Assembly (NCBI RefSeq): GCF_015831345.1 | Contig: NZ_JADWYS010000001.1 | Coordinates: 1,374,118 to 1,438,117, forward strand | Direction: 5' to 3' | DNA length: 64,000 nt | Origin: Caenimonas aquaedulcis | GTDB taxonomy: Bacteria; Pseudomonadota; Gammaproteobacteria; Burkholderiales; Burkholderiaceae_C | Shown: positions 41,449 through 50,980 of the stretch, piece after piece | Position numbering within the stretch: position 1 is the stretch's first letter | Layout: each line of letters opens with the position of its first letter | Notes under the pieces: generated by a model | Databases searched by the model: none | Seen by the model: only the letters and a program-made list of their open reading frames with translations | What the model was told of the DNA's origin: nothing | Translations under genes and position numbers: made by a program

Positions 41449-41955
41449 ATGAATCGACGCGACTGTCTCGCGGCCCTCGCCGGCGCCTTGGCCGCCGGGC
41501 CGCTGCGGGCCCAGGGATTCGTGCGCAAGCCCTGGCCGCCGCGCACACCCACCCCGGCGCTGCAACTGGCCTCCGTCGACGGTACGCCATGGACGCCGGC
41601 GGCGGAACGCGGCCATCCGGTGCTGCTCAATTTCTGGGCGAGCTGGTGCGAGCCCTGCCGCAGCGAGATGCCGTCGCTGGAGCGTCTCGCGGCGATGCAC
41701 CGCGACGCCGGCCTGAAAGTCCTGGCCGTGAACTTCAAGGAAGGCGAAGCGGCGATCCGGCGCTTTCTCGCCGCGAATCCCCTGGCCCTCCCGGTGCTGC
41801 GCGACGGCGACGGCGCAGCCGCGCGCGCTTTCGGCATCAACATTTTCCCGAGCACGGTCGGACTGGACCGCAACGGCCGCACCTTGTTCGTCAGCGTCGG
41901 GGAGGTCGACTGGTCCGGCCCTCCCGGCCAGGAACTCGTCCGCCCCCTGCTCTGA
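41449..41955 (+). CDS. TlpA/ResA-like thioredoxin-fold protein
   Basis: A 168-residue exported thiol-disulfide protein. A twin-arginine-like signal (MNRRDCLAALAGALAAGPLR) precedes a TlpA-like thioredoxin fold with the redox motif WASWCEPCRSEMPSL, VLAVNFKEGE, and the cis-Pro region INIFPSTVGLD. It likely keeps periplasmic cysteines reduced or oxidised, for example in cytochrome or copper protein assembly. It precedes the ABC exporter gene by 14 bp and is probably co-transcribed. Confidence 0.88.
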   Translation: MNRRDCLAALAGALAAGPLRAQGFVRKPWPPRTPTPALQLASVDGTPWTPAAERGHPVLLNFWASWCEPCRSEMPSLERLAAMHRDAGLKVLAVNFKEGEAAIRRFLAANPLALPVLRDGDGAAARAFGINIFPSTVGLDRNGRTLFVSVGEVDWSGPPGQELVRPLL

Positions 41956-41969
41956 CACGCGCGCTTTCC

Positions 41970-43742
41970 ATGCCATCGACTCCGGCCAAGGCCTCGCCCC
42001 GCTCCCTCTCCGGGCTTCTCCCGTTCCTGCGTCCCTACCGCGGTCGCATCGGCCTGGCGATGCTGTTCCTCGTGCTCGCCGCGATGGCGACGCTGGTGTT
42101 CCCCGTCGCCCTGCGCAGCCTGATCGACGGCGGCCTCGCGGCGCAGGACAAGGGCACCGCCCTCATGGCGCTGCGCGAGCACTTCGTGGAACTGTTCGCG
42201 GTCGCGGTGGGGCTGGGCTTTTTCTCCGCCGCGCGCTTCTACATGGTGAGCTGGCTCGGCGAGCGTGTCACCGCGGACCTGCGCAACGCGGTGTATGGGC
42301 ACGTGCTCGAACAGAGCCCGGAATTCTTCGAATCCACGCAGACGGGCGAGGTGCTGTCGCGCCTGACGACGGACACGACACTCGTGCAGACCGTGGTCGG
42401 TTCGTCCCTCAGCATGGGCCTGCGCAACGCGGTGATGGGCGTGGGCGCCCTGGGCATGCTCGTGTGGACGAACCCGTACGTGATGACGCAGGTGCTGGGC
42501 ATCCTCGTGATCGTGGTGCTGCCCAGCGTGTGGTTCGGGCGCCGCGTGCGAAGGCTGTCGCGCGCGAGCCAGGATCGCATCGCGGATTCGAGCGCGATCG
42601 CCGCGGAAGTGCTCAATGCGATCCCGGTCGTGCAGAGCTACACCGCGGAATCGCGCGAGGCTTCGCGCTTCGAGGCCTCCACTTCGGAGGCGTTCGGCAC
42701 CGCCGTGCGCCGCTCGCGGGCCCGCGCGCTGCTCATCGCCTTCATCATCATCGCGACCAGCGCCGCGCTGCTGTGGGGCCTGTACCAGGGCACGCAGGCG
42801 GTGATGGCCGGCCGCATCACGGCGGGCCACCTGGGCGAGACGGTGGTCTACGTGATCATCCTCGCGGGTGCGGCGGCCGTGCTCGGCGAGGTGTACGGCG
42901 ACCTGCTGCGTGCGGCAGGCGCGACCGAGCGCCTGATGGAACTGCTGGACAGCCGCTCGCCCGTGGCCTCGCCCGCGAACCCGCTCACGCCGCAGGCCGC
43001 GCACGGCGGCAGCGCGATCGCCATCGAGAACCTCACCTTCCACTACCCGTCGCGCCCCGCGACGCCCGCGCTCAAGGATTTCTCGCTGTCTGTGGCGCCG
43101 GGCGAGACGGTCGCCCTCGTCGGCCCGAGCGGCGCGGGCAAGAGCACGGTCTTCCAGTTGCTGCTGCGCTTCTACGATCCGCTGCAGGGCCGCATCCTGC
43201 TCGATGGCGTGGCGACGAACGCGCTCGCGCTGCACGACCTGCGCCAGCGCATCGGCATCGTGCCGCAGGACGCGGTGGTGTTCTCCAGCAGCGCGATGGA
43301 AAACATCCGCTACGGCAAGCCCGGCGCGAGCGACGAGGAGGTGATGGCCGCGGCGAAGGCGGCCTTCGCGCACGACTTCATCGAGGCCTTGCCCGAGGGC
43401 TACGGCACATTCCTGGGCGAGCGCGGCGTGCGGCTGTCCGGCGGACAGCGGCAGCGCATCGCCATCGCGCGCGCGATGCTGAAGAATCCGCCCTTGTTGC
43501 TGCTGGACGAGGCCACGAGCGCACTGGACGCGGAGAGCGAGCGCATGGTGCAGGCCGCGCTGGAGTCGGCGATGCGCGACCGCACCACGCTCGTCATCGC
43601 GCACCGGCTCGCGACGGTGCAGAAGGCGGATCGCATCGTCGTGCTCGATCACGGGCGCATCGTGGAACAGGGCACGCACCATTCGCTGGTCGCCGCGAAC
43701 GGCGTGTACGCGCGCCTTGCCGCGCTGCAGTTCATGGAGTGA
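41970..43742 (+). CDS. ABC exporter, fused membrane and ATPase domains (MsbA-like)
   Basis: A 590-residue half-exporter that would work as a homodimer. Residues of about 1-330 are a six-helix exporter domain (SLIDGGLAAQDKGTA, TGEVLSRLTTDTTLVQTVVG). Residues of about 345-590 are the ATPase with Walker A VGPSGAGKST, signature [15 protein letters not shown], Walker B LLLLDEATSALD and H-loop VIAHRLATV. It resembles MsbA/LmrA-type lipid or drug exporters common in proteobacteria. The substrate is unknown. Confidence 0.92.
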   Translation: MPSTPAKASPRSLSGLLPFLRPYRGRIGLAMLFLVLAAMATLVFPVALRSLIDGGLAAQDKGTALMALREHFVELFAVAVGLGFFSAARFYMVSWLGERVTADLRNAVYGHVLEQSPEFFESTQTGEVLSRLTTDTTLVQTVVGSSLSMGLRNAVMGVGALGMLVWTNPYVMTQVLGILVIVVLPSVWFGRRVRRLSRASQDRIADSSAIAAEVLNAIPVVQSYTAESREASRFEASTSEAFGTAVRRSRARALLIAFIIIATSAALLWGLYQGTQAVMAGRITAGHLGETVVYVIILAGAAAVLGEVYGDLLRAAGATERLMELLDSRSPVASPANPLTPQAAHGGSAIAIENLTFHYPSRPATPALKDFSLSVAPGETVALVGPSGAGKSTVFQLLLRFYDPLQGRILLDGVATNALALHDLRQRIGIVPQDAVVFSSSAMENIRYGKPGASDEEVMAAAKAAFAHDFIEALPEGYGTFLGERGVRLSGGQRQRIAIARAMLKNPPLLLLDEATSALDAESERMVQAALESAMRDRTTLVIAHRLATVQKADRIVVLDHGRIVEQGTHHSLVAANGVYARLAALQFME

Positions 43743-43752
43743 GCAAGGCCGA

Positions 43753-45030
43753 ATGACAGACAGCGCGGACAGCTTCGACACCATCGTCATCGGCGCGGGT
43801 GCGGCCGGCCTGTTCTGCGCCGGGGTCGCGGGCCAGCTGGGCCTCCATGTGCTGCTGCTCGATCACGGGGAAAGAGTCGCGGAGAAAATCCGTATCTCCG
43901 GCGGCGGGCGCTGCAACTTCACCAACCGCGAGCTGGACCCGCGCGCGCCGCACAGGCATTTCCTGGGCGAGAACCCGCAGTTCTGCCGCTCCGCGCTCTC
44001 GCGCTACACGCCGCAGGACTTCATCGCACTGGTGCAGAAGCACGGCATCGCTTTCCACGAGAAGCACAAGGGGCAGCTCTTCGGCGATCGCTCCTCGGAG
44101 GACTTCATCCGCATGCTGCAGGCCGAGTGCGGCGCGGGCGGCGTGGTGCACCGGCAGCCTTGCAGCGTGAAGGCCATCCGCGCGGTGGAGGGCGTGGAGC
44201 GCTACGAAGTGGATACCGACCAGGGGACGGTGCGGTCCCGCCACCTCGTGATCGCGACCGGCGGGCTGTCGATCCCCAAGATCGGCGCGACGGATTTCGG
44301 CTACCGCGTGGCGAAGCAGTTCGGCCTGCGCATGGTGGAGCCCCGGCCGGCGCTCGTTCCGCTCACCTTCGACGGCGACGCCTGGGCGCCCTACTCCCAG
44401 CTGGCCGGCCTCGCGTTGCCCGTGGCCATCGAAACCGGCGAAAAAAAGCAGCGCATGGTGTTCCACGAGGACCTGCTGTTCACGCACCGGGGCCTGAGCG
44501 GCCCGGCCGTGCTGCAGATTTCCAGCTACTGGCGGGACGGCCAGCCCATCCGTGTGGACCTCATGCCTGACGTGGACATCGGCGCCCGGCTGCTGCACGC
44601 CAAGGCGACCTCGCGCAAGCGGGTCGCCAACGAACTGGCCGCGCTGGTGCCCACCCGGCTGGCCGACGCCTGGGCCGGGCAGGACCCCGCCTGGCAACGC
44701 CCGGTGAACGAAGCCTCGGACAAGTCCCTGGCCGCGCTGGCCGACCGGCTCTCCAACTGGACACTGGTGCCCTCGGGCAGCGAGGGCTACCGCAAGGCCG
44801 AGGTGACGGCCGGCGGGGTGGACACGCGCGATTTGTCCTCCCAGACGCTGGAATCGAAGCAGCCCGGGCTGTACTTCATCGGGGAGGTGGTGGACGTCAC
44901 CGGCTGGCTCGGCGGTTACAACTTCCAGTGGGCGTGGGCCAGTGGATACGCCGCCGCCCAGGCCATGGTTGCCGCCGGCGGCAGGAAGGCTATAATGTCA
45001 GGCTTTGCTGGCAAACCCCCAACGGCCTGA
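43753..45030 (+). CDS. HI0933-family FAD-dependent oxidoreductase (YhiN-like)
   Basis: A 425-residue flavoprotein. The FAD-binding motif is [17 protein letters not shown] near residue 12, followed by the family signature [13 protein letters not shown] and a C-terminal [20 protein letters not shown]. Members are widespread but their reaction is unknown. The gene starts 10 bp after the ABC exporter stop. Its last codons contain the rpsU promoter (TATAAT at 44991). Confidence 0.9.
44969..44996 (+). promoter_or_regulatory. Sigma-70 promoter of rpsU inside the flavoprotein gene
   Basis: TTGCCG (44969-44974), a 16-bp spacer and a perfect -10 TATAAT (44991-44996) lie in the last 65 bp of the upstream coding region. 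The start would be near 45003, giving rpsU a leader of about 119 nt. The leader contains a 7-bp inverted repeat CCCCAAC (45017-45023) / GTTGGGG (45040-45046) whose loop holds the upstream stop codon. Confidence 0.75.
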
Positions 45031-45121
45031 TCACCATAAGTTGGGGAACCCGCGGACACGGCGCTCGGGCCCGATCTTCCCAGAGCACCCTCTATCCGCA
45101 CATTTTGGAATTCATTGGCTG

Positions 45122-45334
45122 ATGACCACCATCCGAGTTAAAGAAAACGAACCTTTTGACGTGGCGCTGCGCCGCTTCAAGCGCACCATCGAGAAACTGG
45201 GCCTGCTCACCGAGCTTCGCGCCCGCGAGTTCTACGAGAAGCCCACGGCCGAGCGCAAGCGCAAGAAGGCTGCCGCCGTCAAGCGTCACTACAAGCGCGT
45301 TCGCAGCATGCAGCTGCCCAAGAAGCTCTACTAA
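45122..45334 (+). CDS. rpsU: 30S ribosomal protein S21
   Basis: A 70-residue basic protein of the small ribosomal subunit involved in translation initiation. The sequence [20 protein letters not shown] and the basic tail [20 protein letters not shown] are unmistakable. The start is ATG 45122; the frame is open upstream, but that is the leader. yqeY follows after an attenuator-like terminator, the common rpsU-yqeY arrangement. Confidence 0.98.
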
Positions 45335-45378
45335 GCTTTTTGACGCGAGGCGGGCCCCCGTGTCCGCCACAAGGCTCC

Positions 45379-45414
45379 AAAGCCCGCCTGGGGACGCTCA
45401 AGCGGGCTTTCTTG
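45379..45414 (+). terminator. Terminator or attenuator between rpsU and yqeY
   Basis: AAAGCCCGC (45379-45387) pairs with GCGGGCTTT (45402-45410) over a 14-nt loop, followed by CTTGTTT. It lies 45 bp after rpsU and 33 bp before yqeY and would make rpsU transcripts more abundant than read-through ones. Confidence 0.8.
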
Positions 45415-45442
45415 TTTCCGGAAACCGACAAAGGACACTCCC

Positions 45443-45889
45443 ATGACCCTCAAGGAACGCATCACCGACGACATGAAGGCCGCCATGCGCGCCAAGGACG
45501 CCGAGCGCCTGGGCACCATCCGGCTGCTCACGGCCGCCATGAAGCAGAAGGAGGTGGACGAGCGCATCGAGCTGGACGACGCCACCGTGATCGGCATCGT
45601 CGACAAGATGCTCAAGCAGCGCAAGGACAGCATCGAAGCCTTCGAGAAGGCCGCCCGCCAGGACCTCGCCGACAAGGAAAAGGCCGAAGTGGCCGTGCTG
45701 CAGGCTTACCTGCCGGCGCGCCTGTCGGCCGACGAGGTCGCCGCGGAAGTGAAGGCGATCGTCGCGGAACTGGGCGCCAAGGGCCCCGGCGAGATGGGCA
45801 AGGTCATGGGCGCGGTGAAGGCGAAGCTTGCGGGCAAGGCGGACATGGGGCAGGTGTCGGCAGCGGTGAAGGCAGCGCTGGCGTCTTGA
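45443..45889 (+). CDS. yqeY: GatB/YqeY domain protein
   Basis: A 148-residue helical protein related to the tRNA-binding tail of GatB amidotransferase. It begins MTLKERITDDMKAAMRAKDA and ends with the small helical domain (KGPGEMGKVMGAVKAKLAGK). The ribosome binding site AAAGGAC is good. It probably interacts with tRNA or the translation apparatus; its exact role is unknown. Its position after rpsU is conserved widely. Confidence 0.94.
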   Translation: MTLKERITDDMKAAMRAKDAERLGTIRLLTAAMKQKEVDERIELDDATVIGIVDKMLKQRKDSIEAFEKAARQDLADKEKAEVAVLQAYLPARLSADEVAAEVKAIVAELGAKGPGEMGKVMGAVKAKLAGKADMGQVSAAVKAALAS

Positions 45890-45908
45890 ACGCCCGGGCC
45901 GGCCGCGC

Positions 45909-47285
45909 TCAGCTCCCGGCCACCTTCATCTTGTTGATCAAGACCGAGCCGACCGTCTTCGCGCCGTAGTTGTACGTGTCGGCGCCGATCGCCTGGATGC
46001 CCATGAACATGTCCTTCATGTTCCCGGCGATCGTGATTTCCTGGACCGGATACGCGATCTTCCCGTTCTCGACCCAGAAGCCGCTCGCGCCGCGCGAGTA
46101 GTCGCCCGTCACGTAATTCACGCCCTGCCCCATCAGCTCGATCACGAAGAGGCCCGTGCCGAGCTTGCGCAGCATCTCGTCGAGGTCGTCGCTGGGCCTG
46201 GTCAGCCGCGAGGTCAGCGTGAGGTTGTGCGAGCCGCCCGCGTTGCCCGTGGTCTTCATGCCCAGCTTGCGCGCCGAATAGCTGCTGAGGAAGTAGCCCT
46301 GGACCTCGCCCGCATCCACCACCTTGCGCGCCTTGGTGCGAACGCCTTCTTCATCGAACGCCGCGCTGCCCTTGCCACGGCGGATGTGCGGGTCTTCCTG
46401 CACGTCGATGTGGTCGGGGAAGACCTTCTTGCCCAGCGAGTCGAGCAGGAACGTGCTGCGGCGATACAGCGATCCGCCGCTCACCGCCTGCACGAAGCCG
46501 CCCAGCAAGCCCGCCGCCAGCGGCGATTCGTAGAGCACCGGGCACTCGCGCGTGGTGATCTTGCGCGACTTCAAGCGGGACAACGCGCGTTCGGCCGCAT
46601 AGCGCCCGATGACTTCCGGCGCCGCGAGTGCGTCTGCGCCGCGCATCGAGCTGTACCAGGCGTCGCGCTGCATGCCATCGCCCTTGCCAGCGATCGGCGC
46701 AACGGAGATCGAATGCCGCGAGCTCGCGTAGCCGCCGCGAAAACCGCGCGAATGCGCGCTGAAGAAGTGGCTCTGCTGCGCCGACACGCCGGCCCCTTCG
46801 CTGTTGGTGATGCGCTTGTCGGTGTTCATCGCCGCGGCTTCGCAGGCGAGCGCGACGCGCGCCGCGCCTTCGCTGTCGATCGCCCAGGGATGGAACAGGT
46901 CCAGGTCGGGCTGCTCGTCCGGTCCCGCGATGTCGCCGGCCTCGGGCAGGCCGGCCACCGGGTCTTCTGCGGTGAAGCGCGCGATGTCGTAGGCGGCCTG
47001 CACGGTGCGCTGGATGGCCGCTTCGGAAAAGTCCGAGGTGCTCGCGTTGCCGCGGCGGTGCCCCACGTACACCGTGACGCCGAGCGACTTGTCGCGATTG
47101 CGCTCGACGTTCTCGAGCTCGCCCTTGCGCACCGACACGCTGAGGCCGCAGCCTTCGCTCGCCTCCGCGCCGGCGTCCGTCGCACCGAGCTTCTTGGCGT
47201 GGGCCAGGGCGGAATCGACCAGTTGTTCGAAGGTGGCGCGGCTGTAACTGAAGCCGGCTGCGGGGCGTGCGTCTTGTTTGTTCAT
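45909..47285 (-). CDS. pmbA: Metalloprotease-associated protein PmbA (TldE)
   Basis: A 458-residue protein that, with TldD, forms a heterodimeric peptidase processing modified peptides. Family markers include LSVSVRKGELENVERNRDKS, GNASTSDFSEAAIQRTVQAA and SGFWVENGKIAYPVQEITIA. The TldD-type HExxxH metal motif is absent, as expected for the TldE/PmbA partner. The start is MNKQDARPAA. It is divergent from yjgA with a 37-bp gap; tldD is not in the window. Confidence 0.94.
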   Translation of the reverse strand: MNKQDARPAAGFSYSRATFEQLVDSALAHAKKLGATDAGAEASEGCGLSVSVRKGELENVERNRDKSLGVTVYVGHRRGNASTSDFSEAAIQRTVQAAYDIARFTAEDPVAGLPEAGDIAGPDEQPDLDLFHPWAIDSEGAARVALACEAAAMNTDKRITNSEGAGVSAQQSHFFSAHSRGFRGGYASSRHSISVAPIAGKGDGMQRDAWYSSMRGADALAAPEVIGRYAAERALSRLKSRKITTRECPVLYESPLAAGLLGGFVQAVSGGSLYRRSTFLLDSLGKKVFPDHIDVQEDPHIRRGKGSAAFDEEGVRTKARKVVDAGEVQGYFLSSYSARKLGMKTTGNAGGSHNLTLTSRLTRPSDDLDEMLRKLGTGLFVIELMGQGVNYVTGDYSRGASGFWVENGKIAYPVQEITIAGNMKDMFMGIQAIGADTYNYGAKTVGSVLINKMKVAGS

Positions 47286-47322
47286 GTCGCGGCTATGATA
47301 CTTGCCCCCACCTGTCCCTCCG

Positions 47323-47979
47323 ATGTCCCGCAAACCCAAAAAAGGCTACTTCGTCCGTGGCCAGTTCGTCGCCGAAGGCAGCGAACTGGACCTGGAGCTC
47401 AAGGCTGAGCTCAAAGGCACCACCGAGGCGAGCCGCACCGACCTCAAGCGCGAAAGCACCGAGCTGCAAAAGCTCGGCGAAGCCCTGCTCACGCTGCGCG
47501 CCGACCTGATGTCGCGCCTCGCGCTGCCCGACAAGCTCGTGGAGGCCCTGGCGGAGGCGCGCCGCATCACGAACTTCGAAGGCAAGCGCCGCCAGATGCA
47601 GTTCATCGGCAAGCTGATGCGCGGGCTGGAGGAAGACGTCCTGCAATCGGTGCGCGATGCCCTGGAAGACCAGCGCCGCGGCGCTGCCGGCGATGCGCTG
47701 GCGCTGCACCAGGCGGAGGAATGGCGCGACAAGCTCATCGCCGACGAGGACGCGCTGGAGCAGTGGCTGCACGAGCACCCGCGCACCGACACGCAGCAAC
47801 TGCGTGCATTGATCCGCCAGGCACGCAAGGACGTGCAGCCCGACGCGGAATCCATCTCGAAGGGGCTCGCGCCACGCCACGGCCGCGCCTATCGCGAAAT
47901 CTTCCAGCTGGTGAAGGGCCACCTCGGCGGCATCGACGACGACCCACAGGCCGAAGGCCGTCCTTCGGATCTCTCATGA
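47323..47979 (+). CDS. yjgA: YjgA/DarP family 50S ribosome-associated protein
   Basis: A 218-residue DUF615 protein (renamed DarP in E. coli) that assists late 50S subunit assembly. Features are RKPKKGYFVRGQFVAEGSEL, KRESTELQKLGEALLTLRAD and RQMQFIGKLMRGLE. The start at 47323 follows TATGAT (47294), a likely -10 box. It overlaps mog by 4 bp. Divergent pmbA-yjgA-mog is a conserved betaproteobacterial arrangement. Confidence 0.94.
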   Translation: MSRKPKKGYFVRGQFVAEGSELDLELKAELKGTTEASRTDLKRESTELQKLGEALLTLRADLMSRLALPDKLVEALAEARRITNFEGKRRQMQFIGKLMRGLEEDVLQSVRDALEDQRRGAAGDALALHQAEEWRDKLIADEDALEQWLHEHPRTDTQQLRALIRQARKDVQPDAESISKGLAPRHGRAYREIFQLVKGHLGGIDDDPQAEGRPSDLS

Positions 47980-48566
47980 GCGACTTCGAACCCGTCCGCA
48001 TCGGCATCGTCTCGGTGAGCGACCGGGCTTCCACCGGCGTCTACGAGGACAAGGGCCTGCCCGCCCTGAAGGACTGGCTCTCCAGGGCGCTGAAGAACCC
48101 CATCACTTTCGACGCCCGCCTCATCCCCGACGAGAAGGACCGCATCAGCGCGGAGCTGGTGTCGCTCGTCGATGCAGGCTGTTCGCTCGTGCTGACCACC
48201 GGCGGAACGGGCCCCGCCCCGCGCGACGTGACGCCGGAAGCGACGCTCGCCGTCGCGGAGAAGGAGATGCCGGGCTTCGGCGAACAGATGCGCCAGATCA
48301 GCCTGCGCTTCGTGCCCACCGCGATCCTCTCGCGCCAGTGCGCCGTCATCCGCGGCAAGAGCCTCATCCTCAACCTGCCGGGGCAGCCGAAGTCCATCCA
48401 GGAAACGCTGGAAGGCTTGAAGGGGCCGGCCGGCGAGCAGCTGGTCGCGGGCATCTTCGCGGCCGTGCCCTACTGCATCGACCTCATCGGCGGTCCCTAC
48501 CTGGAAACACACGAGGACGTGTGCAAGGCCTTCCGGCCGAAGTCGGCCATCAAGCCGTCGAAGTAG
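47976..48566 (+). CDS. mog: Molybdopterin adenylyltransferase Mog
   Basis: A 196-residue enzyme that adenylates molybdopterin before molybdenum insertion. The MPT-binding motif is LVLTTGGTGPAPRDVTPEAT; the family start is VRIGIVSVSDRASTGVYEDK. Coupled to yjgA (ATGA). Its last 17 bp overlap the convergent hybrid kinase gene. Confidence 0.95.
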   Translation: MSDFEPVRIGIVSVSDRASTGVYEDKGLPALKDWLSRALKNPITFDARLIPDEKDRISAELVSLVDAGCSLVLTTGGTGPAPRDVTPEATLAVAEKEMPGFGEQMRQISLRFVPTAILSRQCAVIRGKSLILNLPGQPKSIQETLEGLKGPAGEQLVAGIFAAVPYCIDLIGGPYLETHEDVCKAFRPKSAIKPSK

Positions 48567-50529
48567 CCCGGGCTTTGCCTGATTGCGCCTCGCGCTCCAC
48601 GTACGCCTTCTGCAGCGCACGGTGGATCGCCTCCGGCTCCGCCGGCTTGACCAGGTGTCCGGAGAAACCCGCCATCGCAGAGCGCTGCAGGTCGGGCGTG
48701 GCACCGTAGCCGCTGAGCGCCACCACGGGCACGGTGCCGCTCAGCGCGCGTCCGACGTCGATGCCGCTGCCGTCGGGCAAGCCCAGGTCCGTCAGCACCA
48801 CGTCGAAGTCCGTGTCGCGCGCGGTGGCGAGCGCCTGCGTGCACGTGGCCGCATGTGTGACTCGGTAGCCGTAGCTTTCCAGCACCAGCACCATCGTGTC
48901 GGCCGCGTCGATGTTGTCTTCCACGAGCAGCACGCGCAGCGACCGGCTCGGCGACGGCGCGGCCGGCGCGTCCACCCCGGGGGCGGCAGCGCCGGGCACC
49001 GCGAGGGTATCCAGGATCAGCGTGAAAGTCGCGCCGCGGCCCGGGCCATCGCTGTGCGCGACGAGCTGGCCGCGATGCTCCGTCACCAGGCCCCGCGCGA
49101 TCGCGAGTCCCAGGCCGAGGCCGCCGACGCGGTGCGACAGCTCGCGGTCCGCCTGTTCGAAGGGCGTGAAGATCCGGTCCAGCGCCTCGGGGGCGATGCC
49201 CGCGCCGGTGTCGCTGCACTCGAAGGTGAACCGGCCGCCGCCCGATTGCGTGTGCAGCGCGACGCGCCCGCCCGGCGGCGTGAACTTGATGGCGTTGCGC
49301 AGGATGTTCCACACCACCTGCTGCATGCGCGCTTCATCGGCACTGACCATGCACTGGCTCGCGCGCAGCTCCAGCACGAGTTCAAGGCGCGCATGCGCCA
49401 CCTGCTCGCCCAGCATGTCCACGACGCGGTGGATCACCTGGTGCATGTCGACCGCGGTGGTCTTCAAGCTGACCTTCCCCGCGGTGATCGCCGTGAGGTC
49501 CAGCAGGTCGTCGATCAGCCGCGCTTCGAGGGCCACGTTGCGCCGGATCATCGGCAGCAGGTGCTGCTGGTGCTCCGGCACCGTCGCCGTGCGCTCCAGC
49601 AGGTGCGTGGCCGCGACGATCGGCGACAGCGGGGTGCGCAGCTCGTGCGAGAGCACGGCGAGGAATTGGTCCTTCGCCTGGTTCGCGTGCTCGGCCTGCT
49701 CCTTCGCGACGCGCAGCGCCTCGGCATCGCGCCAGGCGGCCGTCACGTCGCGCACGATCTTGCAAAAGCCGTTGTGGCGGCGCGCGTCGTCGTAGAGCGG
49801 CGTCATCACGCCCTCGGCGCGCAGGTGCAGGCCGTCGCTGCGCGACATCCAGCGGTTGCATTCGGCGCTGCCGTCCGCCAGCGCATCGGCCATCTCCTTG
49901 CGGAAGACTCCGGCCGCGCGGTCTTCCGGCGTGAAGAGCAGCTCCGCGGTGTTGCCGATGACCTGCGCGTCGCTGAAGCCAAAGATGTCACGCGCCCCGC
50001 GGTTCCAGGAACGGACACGGCCCGCCGCGTCGAGCAGGATCACCGCGTAGTCCGTGAGGCTTTCGACCACGCGCGCGAAGATCGCATCGGCCTCGCGCAG
50101 GCGCGCCTCCGCGCGGTCGCGCCCTTCGCGGTCGGCCACCTCGCGCAAGGCGCGCTCGAGCACCACGGGCAGGCGCGAGAGGCGCTGCTTGCTCACGTAG
50201 TCGGTGGCGCCGCGCTTGAGCATCTCCACCGCGTTGTCCTCGCCGATCACGCCGGAGACGAAGATGAAGGGCGTGCGCGGCCGCTGCTCGCGCGCCAGTT
50301 CCAGCGCCTGCGAGCCGGAAAAGCCCGGCAATTCGTAGTCCGACAGGATCACGTCCCAGCCGCCGTGCGCGAGCGCCAGCGAGAAGCGGTCCTCGGTGGA
50401 GACGACCTCCAGCGTCGCGCGCGGATAGCAATCCAGCAAGGCCTCGCGCAACAGCTCGACGTCGAAGCGCGAGTCCTCCAGCAGGAGGACCCTCAGCGCC
50501 CGGGTGTCGGAGACCGCGCGCTCACTCAT
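48550..50529 (-). CDS. Hybrid sensor kinase, REC-PAS-HisKA-HATPase-REC
   Basis: A 659-residue cytoplasmic protein without membrane segments. REC1 (about residues 12-130; LLLEDSR and phospho-Asp in LSDYELPG) precedes a PAS domain (about 150-265), HisKA (phospho-His in LAVLSHELRTPLSPI), a HATPase with N-box NILRNAIKFTPPGG and G-boxes DTGAGI and GGLGLGLAI, and REC2 (about 535-655; LVEDNIDAADT, Asp in LTDLGLPDGSG). It lies last in the phytochrome operon and overlaps the response-regulator gene by 8 bp, so it is probably a relay target. No output domain is encoded here. Confidence 0.92.
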   Translation of the reverse strand: MSERAVSDTRALRVLLLEDSRFDVELLREALLDCYPRATLEVVSTEDRFSLALAHGGWDVILSDYELPGFSGSQALELAREQRPRTPFIFVSGVIGEDNAVEMLKRGATDYVSKQRLSRLPVVLERALREVADREGRDRAEARLREADAIFARVVESLTDYAVILLDAAGRVRSWNRGARDIFGFSDAQVIGNTAELLFTPEDRAAGVFRKEMADALADGSAECNRWMSRSDGLHLRAEGVMTPLYDDARRHNGFCKIVRDVTAAWRDAEALRVAKEQAEHANQAKDQFLAVLSHELRTPLSPIVAATHLLERTATVPEHQQHLLPMIRRNVALEARLIDDLLDLTAITAGKVSLKTTAVDMHQVIHRVVDMLGEQVAHARLELVLELRASQCMVSADEARMQQVVWNILRNAIKFTPPGGRVALHTQSGGGRFTFECSDTGAGIAPEALDRIFTPFEQADRELSHRVGGLGLGLAIARGLVTEHRGQLVAHSDGPGRGATFTLILDTLAVPGAAAPGVDAPAAPSPSRSLRVLLVEDNIDAADTMVLVLESYGYRVTHAATCTQALATARDTDFDVVLTDLGLPDGSGIDVGRALSGTVPVVALSGYGATPDLQRSAMAGFSGHLVKPAEPEAIHRALQKAYVEREAQSGKARATSTA

Positions 50530-50980
50530 ACCGGCGCGCCGCCTTGAGGCTGCCGGGGGGCGGCTCGTTGAGCACGGCCCAGAACACCCCGAGGTCGGCG
50601 ATCGCGGAGACGAACTGCTTGAACTCCACGGGCTTCACCACATAGGCGTTCACGCCGAGCTCGTAGCTGCGAAGCACGTCCGTCTCTTCCTGCGAGGAGG
50701 TGAGCATGACGACCGGGATGCTGCGCAGCTGCGGGTGCGCGCGGACGGCCTGCAGCACTTCGAGGCCGTTGACTTTCGGCAGCTTGAGGTCCAGCAGGAT
50801 GACCGCCGGATTGCCCTCGGCACGGGCCGCGTGGTCGCCCTCGCGGCGCAGGTAGTCCAGCGCCAGGGCGCCGTCGCGCACGATCACCACCTCATTGGCG
50901 AGCTGGCTGCGCTCGAGCGCAAGGAGGGTGAGTTCGAGGTCGCGCTTGTCGTCCTCGACCAGCAAAATCGGTTTGAGCAT
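50522..50980 (-). CDS. Single-domain response regulator (Rcp1-like)
   Basis: A 152-residue stand-alone receiver. The acidic pocket is LLVEDDKRD, the phospho-acceptor Asp is in AVILLDLKLPKVNGLEVL, and switch residues are in VVMLTSSQEETD and YVVKPVEFKQF. Rcp1-type receivers pair with phytochrome kinases. Its ATG overlaps the phytochrome stop by one base (TGATG), and its 3' end overlaps the hybrid kinase start. Confidence 0.93.
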   Translation of the reverse strand: MLKPILLVEDDKRDLELTLLALERSQLANEVVIVRDGALALDYLRREGDHAARAEGNPAVILLDLKLPKVNGLEVLQAVRAHPQLRSIPVVMLTSSQEETDVLRSYELGVNAYVVKPVEFKQFVSAIADLGVFWAVLNEPPPGSLKAARRYE

